A stretch of DNA of 64,000 bases from Microbacterium trichothecenolyticum (GTDB taxonomy: Bacteria > Actinomycetota > Actinomycetes > Actinomycetales > Microbacteriaceae): assembly GCF_000956465.1 (NCBI RefSeq), contig NZ_JYJA01000023.1, positions 1 to 64,000 of the forward strand, in the 5' to 3' direction. The notes beneath the pieces are model-generated. The model was not told the origin of the DNA, searched no databases, and was given only the letters and a program-made list of their open reading frames with translations. Position numbers and translations under genes: made by a program. Shown here one piece after another: positions 16,933 to 25,489 of the stretch (its first letter is position 1; every line of letters starts with the position of its first letter).

Positions 16933-18123
16933 ATGAGCGGCCCCGACGAAAAGCCCCGCGGCTCCCTCTTCGACGCCGTCCGCGACCGCAGCAGAGTCGT
17001 GTCGACCGAGACGTCCGCGGCGGTCCCGCACGGCCTCCGCGTCGCGACCGCCTACTCGTGGCGGCTCATCGTCGTCGCCGCCGCGATCGGGGTCGGCGTG
17101 TGGCTCGTCATACAGCTGAAGCTGCTGGTGATCCCGCTCCTCATCGCCATCCTCATCACCGCACTGCTGTGGCCCGCCTTCACCTGGATGCTGCGGCGCC
17201 GCGTGCCGCGCTGGCTGGCGATCGTCATCGCAGTGGTGGGCACCATCGCGATCGTGTCAGGGCTGCTCTGGCTCGTGGTCTGGCAGATCATGCAGCAGTG
17301 GGGCTCGGTGCAGGCGAGCACCGTCGCGGCGATCGAGCAGTTCCGGCAGTACCTCATCGACGGCCCCCTCCACCTGAGCGAGGACCAGATCGACGACCTC
17401 CTCGCACAGGGCTGGACCTTCCTGCAGCAGCAGGCCGAGCTGCTGTGGTCGGGCGCACTCGCCATCGGCTCCACGATCGGCCACGTCGTCACCGGCGCCG
17501 TGCTCGCGTTCTTCATCCTGCTGTGCCTGCTCGCCGACGGCGCAGGCATCTGGCGCTGGACCCTGCGGCTGTTCCCCAAGAAGGCGCGACCCGCCGCCGA
17601 CGGCGCCGGCCGCGCCGGATGGATCACCGTCGTCAACTACGCGCGCACGCAGCTTCTCGTCGCGACGATCGACGCCGTCGGCATCGGTCTGGGCGCCGCG
17701 CTCCTCGGGGTGCCCCTGGCGATCCCCGTCGCCGTGCTCGTGTTCCTCGGCGCGTTCGTGCCGATCGTCGGTGCCGTGGTCACCGGAACGGTCGCCGTCT
17801 TCCTCGCGCTCGTCTACAACGGTCCGTGGATCGCGCTGTGGATGCTCGTGGTCGTCCTGGGCGTGCAGCAGCTCGAAGGTCATGTGCTCCAGCCGCTCCT
17901 GATGGGCTCCGCCGTCAAGGTCCACCCGCTCGCGGTGGTGCTCGTGGTCGCGGGCGGTGCCATGATCGCAGGGATCCCGGGAGCCCTCTTCGCCGTGCCG
18001 CTCGCCGCGTTCGTGAACGTCGTGGCGGTCTACCTGGCCGAACGCGCGTGGGAGACCGGCGCCAGACCCACCGGGGATCTCATCTGGAGTACCGTCCCCC
18101 GGCAGAGGAGAGTCCGTTCGTGA
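16933..18123 (+). CDS. AI-2E family (PerM/UPF0118) transporter
   Basis: A 396-residue membrane protein with about eight hydrophobic segments, starting near residues 41-63 and 65-84. The family fingerprint is the paired-helix start (LLVIPLLIAILITALLWPAFTWMLRRRVPRWLA) and the C-terminal block FLGAFVPIVGAVVTG plus GHVLQPLLMGSAVKVHPLAVVL. The name comes from E. coli TqsA; most members have unproven cargo. Its stop overlaps the GTG of ilvA, so the two are probably coupled. That pairing hints at threonine or branched-chain amino-acid metabolism, but only by position. Confidence 0.9.
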   Translation: MSGPDEKPRGSLFDAVRDRSRVVSTETSAAVPHGLRVATAYSWRLIVVAAAIGVGVWLVIQLKLLVIPLLIAILITALLWPAFTWMLRRRVPRWLAIVIAVVGTIAIVSGLLWLVVWQIMQQWGSVQASTVAAIEQFRQYLIDGPLHLSEDQIDDLLAQGWTFLQQQAELLWSGALAIGSTIGHVVTGAVLAFFILLCLLADGAGIWRWTLRLFPKKARPAADGAGRAGWITVVNYARTQLLVATIDAVGIGLGAALLGVPLAIPVAVLVFLGAFVPIVGAVVTGTVAVFLALVYNGPWIALWMLVVVLGVQQLEGHVLQPLLMGSAVKVHPLAVVLVVAGGAMIAGIPGALFAVPLAAFVNVVAVYLAERAWETGARPTGDLIWSTVPRQRRVRS

Positions 18124-19412
18124 CCACCGCCATGTCATCCGCCGATCAGGCCGCCCAGACCGCGCCCGCCCCGGCGGCGCTCGCCTCGGCCGTTCCGACG
18201 CTCGCGGACTTCGAGGATGCTGCCGCCACCCTCGAGGGTGTCATCGCGCACACCCCGCTCGACGCCTCGCTGCACCTGTCGGACGTCCTGGGCGTGCCGG
18301 TGCACCTCAAGCTCGAGAACCTGCAGCGCACCGGGTCGTTCAAGATCCGCGGGGCGACCTACCGCCTGTCGCGGCTCACCGCCGAGGAGCGCGCCCGCGG
18401 CGTCGTGGCCGCCTCGGCAGGCAACCACGCGCAGGGCGTGGCGCTCGCGGCGAAGGCGCTCGGGATCCATGCGACCATCTTCATGCCCCTCGGCGTGCCG
18501 GTGCCGAAGCTCCTCGCCACGCGCGGGTACGGCGCCGACGTGGTGCTGGAGGGCGCCACCGTCGAGACGCCGCTGCGCCTTGCAGCGGAGTTCGCCGAGC
18601 GCACGGGCGCCGTCTTCATCCACCCGTTCGACCACCACGACGTCATCGCCGGTCAGGGGACCCTGGGCCTCGAGCTCATGGACGAGCTGCCCGACCTCGA
18701 CACCGTCGTCCTCGGCATCGGCGGGGGAGGACTCGTCGCCGGCGTCGCCGCCGCGGTCAAGGCGCGCGCCGCGGCGGAGGGCCGTACGGTTCGGGTGATC
18801 GGCGTGCAGGCCGAGAACTCCGCCGCGTATCCGGCGTCGCTCGAGGCGGGGCATCCGCTCGAGGTCCCGACATCGCCGACGATCGCCGACGGGATCGCGG
18901 TCGCCCGGCCGGGGGACCTGCCCTTCCAGATCATCCGCGATCTCGTCGACGAGGTCGTGACGGTGACCGAGGACGACATCGCCCGCGCCCTGCTGGTGCT
19001 GCTCGAACGCGCCAAGCAGGTCGTCGAACCCGCGGGCGCGGTGGGTGTCGCGGCGATCCTGGCCGGCAAGGTCGTCGCCACCGGTCCGACCGTCACGGTG
19101 CTCTCGGGCGGCAACATCGATCCGCTGCTGCTGCAGCGCGTCGTCGCGCATGGGCTCGCGGCATCCGGTCGGTACATGACGCTGCGCATCCCGCTGCCGG
19201 ACCGCCCCGGTCAGCTCGCGCGCGTGTCGGAGCTGCTGGCGATCGCCGGGGCGAACGTCATCGAGGTGCTGCACACCCGCCACGGGCAGGGCATCCAGAT
19301 CAGCGAGGTGATCCTGCAGCTGAGCGTCGAGACGCGCGGCGAGGAGCACCGCGCGCATGTCATCTCGGTGCTCGAGGATGCGGGCTACGCGCCCACGGTC
19401 GTTCCGGACTAG
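18120..19412 (+). CDS. ilvA: Threonine ammonia-lyase (threonine dehydratase)
   Basis: PLP enzyme making 2-oxobutanoate from L-threonine, the first step to isoleucine. The product is 430 residues: catalytic fold-type II domain with LENLQRTGSFKIRGA (Lys75 binds PLP), SAGNHAQG, the GIGGGGLVAG phosphate loop and LSGGNID, then one C-terminal ACT-like domain (about 350-430, MTLRIPLPDRPGQLARVSELLA). One ACT-like domain rather than two matches the short actinobacterial and TdcB-like forms, so feedback control may be simple. GTG 18120 overlaps the permease stop and has GAGGAGAG 7 bases upstream. Confidence 0.93.
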   Translation: MTTAMSSADQAAQTAPAPAALASAVPTLADFEDAAATLEGVIAHTPLDASLHLSDVLGVPVHLKLENLQRTGSFKIRGATYRLSRLTAEERARGVVAASAGNHAQGVALAAKALGIHATIFMPLGVPVPKLLATRGYGADVVLEGATVETPLRLAAEFAERTGAVFIHPFDHHDVIAGQGTLGLELMDELPDLDTVVLGIGGGGLVAGVAAAVKARAAAEGRTVRVIGVQAENSAAYPASLEAGHPLEVPTSPTIADGIAVARPGDLPFQIIRDLVDEVVTVTEDDIARALLVLLERAKQVVEPAGAVGVAAILAGKVVATGPTVTVLSGGNIDPLLLQRVVAHGLAASGRYMTLRIPLPDRPGQLARVSELLAIAGANVIEVLHTRHGQGIQISEVILQLSVETRGEEHRAHVISVLEDAGYAPTVVPD

Positions 19413-19462
19413 GCGAAGCCGCGTCCGGCGGCCTCAGAGGACCCGCTGGGGCCGCAGTCGGG

Positions 19463-19954
19463 TCACTGCCCGTTGTAGGTCTCGACCTTGACGATCTCGA
19501 CGGCGATCTCACGGCCGTTGGGGGCGGTGTACGACGTCTTCTCGCCCTCCTTGCGGCCAAGGATGGCGACGCCCAGAGGCGAAGCCTCGCTGTAGACGTC
19601 GAGCTCCGAGCCGACGGCGATCTCGCGGTTGCCGAGCAGGAAGACCTCTTCGCCGCCCGCCACGATCGCGGTGATGACGGTGCCGGGCTCGACGACTCCG
19701 TTGCTCTCGGGCGCCTCGCTGACCGTCGCGGTCTTGAGCAGGTGCTGCAGCGTGCGGATGCGCGCCTCCTGCTTGCCCTGCTCGTCCTTGGCGGCGTGGT
19801 AGCCGCCGTTCTCCTTGAGGTCGCCTTCTTCGCGCGCGGCCTCGATGCGCTTGGCGATCTCCTCGCGGCCGGTGGTGGAGAGGTGCTCGAGCTCGGCGGC
19901 CAGGCGATCGTAGGCGTCCTGGGTGAGGAAGGTCACGGGGGCGTCGGTGGACAC
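19463..19954 (-). CDS. greA: Transcription elongation factor GreA
   Basis: 163 residues, the typical actinobacterial size. The N-terminal coiled coil has the acidic tip (AREEGDLKENGGYHAAKDEQ) that enters the RNA polymerase secondary channel to stimulate cleavage of backtracked RNA; the C-terminal FKBP-like domain ends with SPLGVAILGRKEGEKTSYTAPNGREI. GTG 19954 follows GAAGGAG. The next gene on this strand upstream is DUF4307, the order also found in mycobacteria and Streptomyces. It converges on ilvA. Confidence 0.96.
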   Translation of the reverse strand: MSTDAPVTFLTQDAYDRLAAELEHLSTTGREEIAKRIEAAREEGDLKENGGYHAAKDEQGKQEARIRTLQHLLKTATVSEAPESNGVVEPGTVITAIVAGGEEVFLLGNREIAVGSELDVYSEASPLGVAILGRKEGEKTSYTAPNGREIAVEIVKVETYNGQ

Positions 19955-20085
19955 GGCTGACTCCTTCGTTGGGCCCGCTGCCGACCGGAGCGGTGCGGGC
20001 ATAAACCGAACGCCCCGGCTCACGGCCAGGGCGCGATTCTGCTGATGTCCCGCCAGACTACGTCACGGCGCCTGTTCGGACAAAC

Positions 20086-20484
20086 TCATCCGGGCAGCAC
20101 CCAGCACGAATTCACGAAGCCGGTGGTGGCGAGCGCGGTCGTCGGGATCGCCTCGCGGAAAGCGCGCGCGTGGAGGTCGGATGCCGGCAGCTCGACGATC
20201 CGCCAGCCCACCACTCCGTGCTCCTCGTCCTGCGCCTCGATCGCGCATGCGACCGCGGCGCCGGGGGGATTGCTGATCTGGAATCCGAGCATCACGGAGT
20301 GCTCGTCGACGACCTCGAACGATGTCGTGTCCGAGTCGACGGAGTTGAGCGACCCCCGCACCGTGAACCAGCCGAAGAGGCCGACGACGCCGACCGCGAC
20401 GACGATGCCGGCGCCGATGAGCCACGCCCGTGCGGGGGAGCGGCGGCGGCCGTACCGCTCGTCGAGCATGTCCTGCGTGGTCAC
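20086..20484 (-). CDS. DUF4307 membrane protein
   Basis: 132 residues: short charged N-terminus with DERYGRRRSPARAW, a single transmembrane helix (about 20-42) and an extracytoplasmic domain with SFEVVDEHSVMLGFQISNPPGAAVACAIEAQD, the DUF4307 pattern resembling a late-embryogenesis-type beta sandwich. Function unknown. It lies 131 bases upstream of greA on the same strand. In many actinobacteria the mycothiol conjugate amidase gene mca is next to it; no such gene is present here. Confidence 0.85.
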   Translation of the reverse strand: MTTQDMLDERYGRRRSPARAWLIGAGIVVAVGVVGLFGWFTVRGSLNSVDSDTTSFEVVDEHSVMLGFQISNPPGAAVACAIEAQDEEHGVVGWRIVELPASDLHARAFREAIPTTALATTGFVNSCWVLPG

Positions 20485-20598
20485 GCCGCTCCTTCGGGCT
20501 CGTCGGGTCGGATCGGAAGATTAGGCTGGAACTCCAGGCTATGCGCTCGCGCGCACCCCCGATGACACAGCCCGCCCCGCGGGCAGAGCGAGGACCCC

Positions 20599-20919
20599 AT
20601 GCAGCACGCGATCGTCGCACTCCTTTCCGCCGCGACGACTCCGACGCCGACTCCCACTCCCGCGGTCGATCCGAACCTCGTGAGCCCGGGAGTCGTGGGA
20701 TTCCTGTTCACCGCGCTCATCGCGATCGCCGTGATCTTCCTGATCTGGGACATGATGCGTCGCATCCGCCGGGGCCGCGTGCGCGCCGACATCCAGGAGC
20801 AGCTGGACGCCGAGGAGCAGGCGGCGCGCGCCACGGAGGCCACCGAGGTCGACGACCAGAGCATCGACCCGGCGGCCGACGAGGGGCGCGGGGACGCCGC
20901 GGCGCCGCCCAAGGGCTGA
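20599..20919 (+). CDS. Small single-pass membrane protein (Rv1083-like position)
   Basis: 106 residues: N-terminal Thr/Pro repeat (TPTPTPTP at 14-21), one transmembrane helix (about 31-54), a basic stop-transfer MMRRIRRGRVR, and an acidic coiled-coil-like cytoplasmic tail. I cannot name a family, but a protein of this type occupies the same place near greA and TrhA in mycobacteria. It is divergent from DUF4307 across 114 bases; TAGGCT near 20521 may be its -10 box. Confidence 0.7.
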   Translation: MQHAIVALLSAATTPTPTPTPAVDPNLVSPGVVGFLFTALIAIAVIFLIWDMMRRIRRGRVRADIQEQLDAEEQAARATEATEVDDQSIDPAADEGRGDAAAPPKG

Positions 20920-20946
20920 GCCGCCCGAGCGGTGGCGGCGACGGAT

Positions 20947-20989
20947 GCTGCGGCCCGCAGCCGGACCCGCGCGCCCGAGGGGCGCGGGG
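20947..20989. terminator. Two hairpins between convergent genes
   Basis: GCTGCG (20947-20952) pairs with CGCAGC (20956-20961), and CCCGCGCGCCC (20966-20976) pairs imperfectly with GGGGCGCGGGG (20979-20989). Position between converging genes suits bidirectional termination. Confidence 0.5.
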
Positions 20990-21001
20990 ACCGTCTCGTC
21001 C

Positions 21002-21745
21002 TCAGTTCGCAAGCCCCAGTGACGGAGAGTACGGGTGCAGCGCGATGATGAGGCACGCCGTCCAGTGGCAGAGGAATGCCAGCACCGTGCAGACGTGGAA
21101 GATCTCGTGGAACCCGAAGTGGCCGGGCCACGGGTTGGGGCGCTTGAGCGCGTAGACGACGGCGCCGCCGGTGTAGAGCAGGCCGCCGATGGCGACGAGG
21201 ACCATCATGGCCGCGCTGGCCCGGAACAGCGGCACGATGTACATGACGGCCGCCCATCCCAGGAGGAGATACAGGGCGACATAGAGCCAGCGCGGGGCGT
21301 GGATCCAGAAGACGCGGAAGAGGATGCCGAGCAGCGCGCCGCTCCAGACGAGGACCAGCAGAAGCGCTCCCTGCTGGGGTGGCAGTGCGAGCACCGCGAT
21401 CGGAGTGTAGGTGCCCGCGATCAGCAGCAGGATGTTGGCGTGGTCGATGCGCTTGAGGATCGCCTTGGTCTTCGGCTTCCAGTCGAACCGGTGGTACAGC
21501 GCGGAGTTGCCGAAGAGCAGCAGCGAGGTGGCCATGAACACCGCCGACGCCCACTTCGCCGGCGCGCCCTGCGCGAGGACGATGAGCACGATGCCGGCCG
21601 CGATCGCGATGGGGAAGGTCGCCGCGTGGATCCAGCCGCGCCACGTCGGCTTGAGATCGGGCGTCGAGGCGTCGACGGCCGCGGCATCCATCAGCGGCAG
21701 CACGGGGACCTCAGGGGCCCGGGGAAGACTGCGACGACGGCTCAT
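21002..21745 (-). CDS. trhA: TrhA / hemolysin III family (PAQR-like) membrane protein
   Basis: 247 residues with seven predicted helices. The PAQR-superfamily metal and catalytic residues are visible: ALYHRF, DHANILLLIAGTYTP, and FHEIFHVCTVLAFLCHW with the His-x3-His pair. Bacterial members (YqfA/TrhA, formerly hemolysin III) influence membrane fluidity and lipid homeostasis; haemolysis is not a secure function. ATG 21745 follows TACGCT (21752-21757 on this strand) by 6 bases, a leaderless-type start. It is divergent from the prenyltransferase gene, the same pair as Rv1085c/Rv1086. Confidence 0.9.
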   Translation of the reverse strand: MSRRRSLPRAPEVPVLPLMDAAAVDASTPDLKPTWRGWIHAATFPIAIAAGIVLIVLAQGAPAKWASAVFMATSLLLFGNSALYHRFDWKPKTKAILKRIDHANILLLIAGTYTPIAVLALPPQQGALLLVLVWSGALLGILFRVFWIHAPRWLYVALYLLLGWAAVMYIVPLFRASAAMMVLVAIGGLLYTGGAVVYALKRPNPWPGHFGFHEIFHVCTVLAFLCHWTACLIIALHPYSPSLGLAN

Positions 21746-21857
21746 GTGCCCAGCGTAGAGGGGGGTGCATGCCGCGAGGGGAACATGCCCGGTCGCGGGG
21801 GAAGCGGTACTGGGTCGCACGCTAGGGTCGACGTCGCGACCGGGGTAGCGTAGGCGT

Positions 21858-22643
21858 GTGGCGCGCGGCGAGACGAACGAGGGCAGGGGGCCCCTGTATC
21901 GGCTCTACATCAACCGCCTCCGTCGACGTCTGGACCCGGCATCCGTTCCCCGCCACCTCGCGATGATGATCGACGGCAACCGCCGGTGGGCCAAACAGCT
22001 CGGCTACGACTCCGCCGCGCACGGCCATCGCGCGGGCGCGGCCAAGATGAAGGAGTTCCTCCGCTGGTGCGACGACGTGGGCATCCGTGTCGTGTCGCTG
22101 TACCTCCTGTCGAACGACAACCTGCGCAAACGCGATTCGCGGGAGCTGTCCGACCTCATCGAGATCATCGCCGAGCTCGCCGATGAGCTCTCGCACGAGC
22201 GCGACTGGCGCGTGAAGCACGTGGGGCGGGCCGACGCACTGCCGGAGGACCTCAGGCGCGTGCTCGCGGACGTCGAGACCCGCACGAAGGACAACGCAGG
22301 GATGCATGTCAACCTCGCGGTCGGCTACGGCGGCCGGGGTGAGATCGTCGACGCCGTGCGCAGCATCATCGCCCAGCATGACGAGCGTGGCGGGTCGCTC
22401 GAGGAGCTGGCGGCGAGTCTCACGCCCGAGCAGATCGGCGAGCACCTCTATACCGGCGGCCAGCCCGATCCGGACCTCGTCATCCGCACTTCGGGAGAGC
22501 AGCGGCTGAGCGATTTCCTCCTGTGGCAGTCGGCGCACTCGGAGTTCTACTTCGTCGAGGCGCTCGGACCGGATCTGCGCGAGGTGGACTTCCTGCGCGC
22601 CATCCGCGACTTCGCCTCGCGGGACCGCCGATACGGCGGCTGA
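21858..22643 (+). CDS. Cis-prenyltransferase (isoprenyl diphosphate synthase)
   Basis: 261 residues, with the cis-prenyltransferase catalytic motif HLAMMIDGNRRWAKQLG (Asp39), the flexible loop SNDNLRKR, VNLAVGYGGRGEIVDAV and the C-terminal DPDLVIRTSGEQRLSDFLLWQSAHSEFYF. It elongates allylic diphosphates with isopentenyl diphosphate in Z geometry for lipid carriers. The length and position beside the TrhA gene match mycobacterial Rv1086, a short-chain Z-farnesyl diphosphate synthase; whether this one makes C15 or C50/C55 cannot be read. GTG 21858 was kept as start. Confidence 0.9.
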   Translation: MARGETNEGRGPLYRLYINRLRRRLDPASVPRHLAMMIDGNRRWAKQLGYDSAAHGHRAGAAKMKEFLRWCDDVGIRVVSLYLLSNDNLRKRDSRELSDLIEIIAELADELSHERDWRVKHVGRADALPEDLRRVLADVETRTKDNAGMHVNLAVGYGGRGEIVDAVRSIIAQHDERGGSLEELAASLTPEQIGEHLYTGGQPDPDLVIRTSGEQRLSDFLLWQSAHSEFYFVEALGPDLREVDFLRAIRDFASRDRRYGG

Positions 22644-22679
22644 TCGGCCTGTCACACCGGGGTTCGCACCTCTGCCAGA

Positions 22680-23810
22680 ATGATCCGCGTGACGGATCTG
22701 GATTCATATCTGGCGTCGTTCGATGGGGAACCGGGGTATCTGGACTGGGCGGCGTTCGGGCCGCTCTCTCCTGCGGTCCGCAGCGAGGCGCAGGGGGACA
22801 CCGAGCTGCTCGGCTCTGGCCGCCGCACGAGCATCGAGCTCGTCGCCGAGCACGTGCGTGAGGCCCGCGAGCTGGTCGCGGAGCTGATCGGGACGGATGC
22901 CTCGCACGTGGTGCTGCAGCCATCCACCACGTACGGGCTCATGCACGCGATCTACGGGCTCGCCGGCGGGCTCATGCTCGGTCGCGGCGAGTTCCCGAGT
23001 CTCACGGTCGCGGCCACACGCGCCTCGGAGGCGTTCGGATCGGTGCAGCTGCAGTGGGTCGAGCCGCCTGACGGCTTCATGACACCCGATGCGATCCGCT
23101 CGGCACTCTCCGACGACACCCGCGCCGTCGCGGTCAGCCTCGTCGACTTCCGCACCGGGTACCGCACCGACCTGTCGGCGATCCGCGGGGTGATCGGCGA
23201 TCGCCTTCTCATCGTCGACGCCGTCCAGGGCTTCGGCATGGTCGAGGCCGACTACCTCGCTGCCGACGTGGTCTGCGCGAACGGCTACAAATGGCTGCGC
23301 GCCGGCCGCGGCACCGGGTTCGCCTGGTTCGGCGACCGCGCGCTCGAGCGCATCGCGCCCGTGCTGTCGGGTTTCCAGGGCGTCGACGGCGAACTGCCCG
23401 TCGACGCAGTGCCGGCTCCGTCGGCCTCCGCCCAGGCGTTCTCGGTGGCAGGCCTCGACACGCTGGCTGCCGCACGCCTGGCCACGGCGCTTCGCGAGGT
23501 GGTCGACGTGGGCGTCGCCGAGATCGAGGCGCTCCTGGCGGCGCGCGCTGCGGACGTCATGTTCTTCGCCGACCGTTACGAGGTGCCGGTGGTCACTCCC
23601 CGCGAACCCGGGCGGCACGCGGGCATCGTGACCCTGGAGCCCGCCGCGCAGGATGCGGCCCCGCTCGCCGCCTCGCTCGCGAACCACGGCCTGACCGTCA
23701 CCACGCGCAGCGGTCGCATCCGGGTCGCCCCGCACGTCGGCACCGGTGCCGACACGCTGCGGCTGTTCGGCGACGCGCTCGCGGCCTTTTCGTCCTCACG
23801 CGTCTGGTGA
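22680..23810 (+). CDS. Class V aminotransferase (cysteine-desulfurase-like fold)
   Basis: A 376-residue PLP enzyme. IVDAVQGFGMVEADYLAADVVCANGYKWLRAGRGTGF gives Asp180, Gln183 and the Schiff-base Lys204. It resembles SufS/NifS-like and kynureninase-like proteins but shows no mobile-loop cysteine, so sulfur transfer is not supported; an amino-group transfer or lyase reaction is likelier. It starts 37 bases after the prenyltransferase gene and may share its transcript. GTG 22689 is an alternative start. Confidence 0.8.
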   Translation: MIRVTDLDSYLASFDGEPGYLDWAAFGPLSPAVRSEAQGDTELLGSGRRTSIELVAEHVREARELVAELIGTDASHVVLQPSTTYGLMHAIYGLAGGLMLGRGEFPSLTVAATRASEAFGSVQLQWVEPPDGFMTPDAIRSALSDDTRAVAVSLVDFRTGYRTDLSAIRGVIGDRLLIVDAVQGFGMVEADYLAADVVCANGYKWLRAGRGTGFAWFGDRALERIAPVLSGFQGVDGELPVDAVPAPSASAQAFSVAGLDTLAAARLATALREVVDVGVAEIEALLAARAADVMFFADRYEVPVVTPREPGRHAGIVTLEPAAQDAAPLAASLANHGLTVTTRSGRIRVAPHVGTGADTLRLFGDALAAFSSSRVW

Positions 23811-23895
23811 CGTGGATGCGGCGTGTGCAGCATCCGTTAACCAACATGTCACGCGATCTTGCGTGTCGGGCGCGTCCGTTGTCGCAGGGCGGCCT

Positions 23896-24008
23896 TAGCG
23901 TGAGCGCATCGGGCAAGGAGCCCGGTCGAGTCGGCCTTCCGGATCGCGACTCGTGACCCATGGTCGACTCGTGACTGCCGGGTGAAGCACCCGGGGCGGG
24001 AGTGGGTT
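23896..24008 (+). promoter_or_regulatory. Promoter and structured leader of the PhoH gene
   Basis: TAGCGT (23896-23901) is a plausible -10 box. The following roughly 100 bases contain a hairpin CGGGC/GCCCG (23910-23924), an 11-base direct repeat CGACTCGTGAC (23947-23957, 23965-23975), and a perfect 7-bp hairpin CCGGGTG-AAG-CACCCGG (23978-23994) 14 bases before the GTG. No known riboswitch class is recognised. Confidence 0.4.
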
Positions 24009-25364
24009 GTGACCACACGAGCACCACACGAGCAGCGCAGTCAGGACCTCGAGCGGGTCGCCGATTCCGATCAGGATCTGCGGACCTATGTTCTCGACAC
24101 CTCGGTGCTGCTGAGCGATCCGCGGGCGTTCTTCCGCTTCGCCGAGCACAGCGTCGTGATCCCCGTCGTGGTGATCACGGAGCTGGAGGGCAAGCGGCAT
24201 GATCCCGAGATCGGCTACTTCGCCCGGCAGGCGCTGCGCCATCTCGACGAACTCCGCGTCGAGCATGGACGCCTCGATTTCCCCGTTCCGGTCGGTCAGG
24301 GCGGCACGCTCCGCGTCGAGCTGAACAACACCGATGCGACGGTCCTCCCCTCGGGGATGCGGCTCGGTGACAACGACAGCCGGATCCTCGCCATCGCGAT
24401 GAACCTCGCCCAGGACGGGCAGGAGGTCACCGTCGTCTCGAAGGACCTGCCGATGCGGGTCAAGGCGGCGTCGCTCGGCATCACCGCGGAGGAGTACCTC
24501 GCCGAGCAGGCGGTCGATTCCGGCTGGACCGGCATCTCCGAGCTCGATGTGTCGGGCGACGACATCAGCGACCTCTACGAGAGCGAAGTCGCCTCCAGTG
24601 AGGACGTGCAGGGACTCCCGGTGAACACGGGCCTGATCATCCACTCCGAGCGAGGCTCGGCGCTGGGTCGCGTGGTCGGTGACGGCGAGTACCGTCTGGT
24701 GCGCGGCGACCGCGAGGTGTTCGGCCTGCACGGGCGGTCTGCCGAGCAGCGGATCGCCATCGACCTGCTTCTCGACCCCGAGGTCGGCATCGTGTCGCTC
24801 GGTGGCCGCGCCGGCACCGGCAAGTCGGCGCTCGCCCTGTGCGCGGCGCTGGAGGCGGTGCTCGAACGGCAGCAGCAGCGCAAGATCATCGTGTTCCGGC
24901 CCCTGTTCGCCGTCGGCGGGCAGGAGCTCGGCTACCTGCCGGGGGACCAGCAGGAGAAGATGAACCCGTGGGGCCAGGCGGTCTTCGACACGCTCGGCTC
25001 CGTCGTGTCGACCAACGTGCTCGACGAGGTGGTCGAAAGAGGCCTCCTCGAGGTGCTGCCGCTGACGCACATCCGCGGTCGTTCGCTGCATGACGCGTTC
25101 GTGATCGTCGATGAGGCGCAGTCGCTCGAGCGCAACGTGCTGCTGACGGTGCTGAGCCGCATCGGGCAGAACTCGCGCGTCGTCCTCACCCACGACGTGG
25201 GCCAGCGCGACAACCTGCGGGTCGGGCGCCACGACGGTGTCGCCTCGGTCATCGAGACGCTCAAGGGCCATGCGCTGTTCGGCCACGTGACGCTGGTGCG
25301 GTCGGAGCGGTCGGCCATCGCCGCGCTCGTCACCGACCTCCTGGAGGCGGGAGAACTCGCCTGA
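24009..25364 (+). CDS. PIN-PhoH fusion (PhoH2-type RNA helicase/RNase)
   Basis: 451 residues. The N-terminal PIN domain (about 26-160) shows [12 protein letters not shown] (Asp30), TELEGKR and the C-terminal acidic pair region [10 protein letters not shown]. The PhoH ATPase domain (about 235-451) has Walker [11 protein letters not shown] (Lys272) and Walker B FVIVDEAQ (Asp368). Mycobacterial PhoH2 with this layout is an RNA helicase and ribonuclease linked to a toxin-antitoxin arrangement. No small antitoxin-like frame is evident directly upstream; instead there is a structured leader. GTG 24009 is preceded by GGGAG. Confidence 0.92.
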   Translation: MTTRAPHEQRSQDLERVADSDQDLRTYVLDTSVLLSDPRAFFRFAEHSVVIPVVVITELEGKRHDPEIGYFARQALRHLDELRVEHGRLDFPVPVGQGGTLRVELNNTDATVLPSGMRLGDNDSRILAIAMNLAQDGQEVTVVSKDLPMRVKAASLGITAEEYLAEQAVDSGWTGISELDVSGDDISDLYESEVASSEDVQGLPVNTGLIIHSERGSALGRVVGDGEYRLVRGDREVFGLHGRSAEQRIAIDLLLDPEVGIVSLGGRAGTGKSALALCAALEAVLERQQQRKIIVFRPLFAVGGQELGYLPGDQQEKMNPWGQAVFDTLGSVVSTNVLDEVVERGLLEVLPLTHIRGRSLHDAFVIVDEAQSLERNVLLTVLSRIGQNSRVVLTHDVGQRDNLRVGRHDGVASVIETLKGHALFGHVTLVRSERSAIAALVTDLLEAGELA

Positions 25365-25383
25365 GCGCCACTGCCATCAGCTG

Positions 25384-25427
25384 ACGATGCAGCGGGTCGG
25401 GTGCCGGATCCCGGCCCGCTGCGTCGT
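25384..25427 (+). terminator. Terminator hairpin after the PhoH gene
   Basis: ACGATGCAGCGGG (25384-25396) pairs with CCCGCTGCGTCGT (25415-25427) over 13 positions with one mismatch and an 18-base loop that can itself pair. No T-run follows. Confidence 0.7.
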
Positions 25428-25433
25428 GCGCGC

Positions 25434-25449
25434 ATGAGGAAAGTCTCAT
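25434..25449. promoter_or_regulatory. Inverted repeat ATGAG-N6-CTCAT
   Basis: A 5-bp inverted repeat 41 bases before the start of the secreted-protein gene. It could be the binding site of a regulator such as the response regulator encoded at 26410-27066. Weak evidence. Confidence 0.3.
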
Positions 25450-25489
25450 CGCCGGCGGCGCATACCGCGCGATCGGTCTGTCACCATGG

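Noticed and set aside
23896..24008. The leader before PhoH as a c-di-AMP (ydaO) riboswitch, because of GGGTGAA
   Set aside because: The GGGTGAA is part of a simple CCGGGTG-AAG-CACCCGG hairpin, and the conserved ydaO core could not be matched; the gene is also not a typical target.
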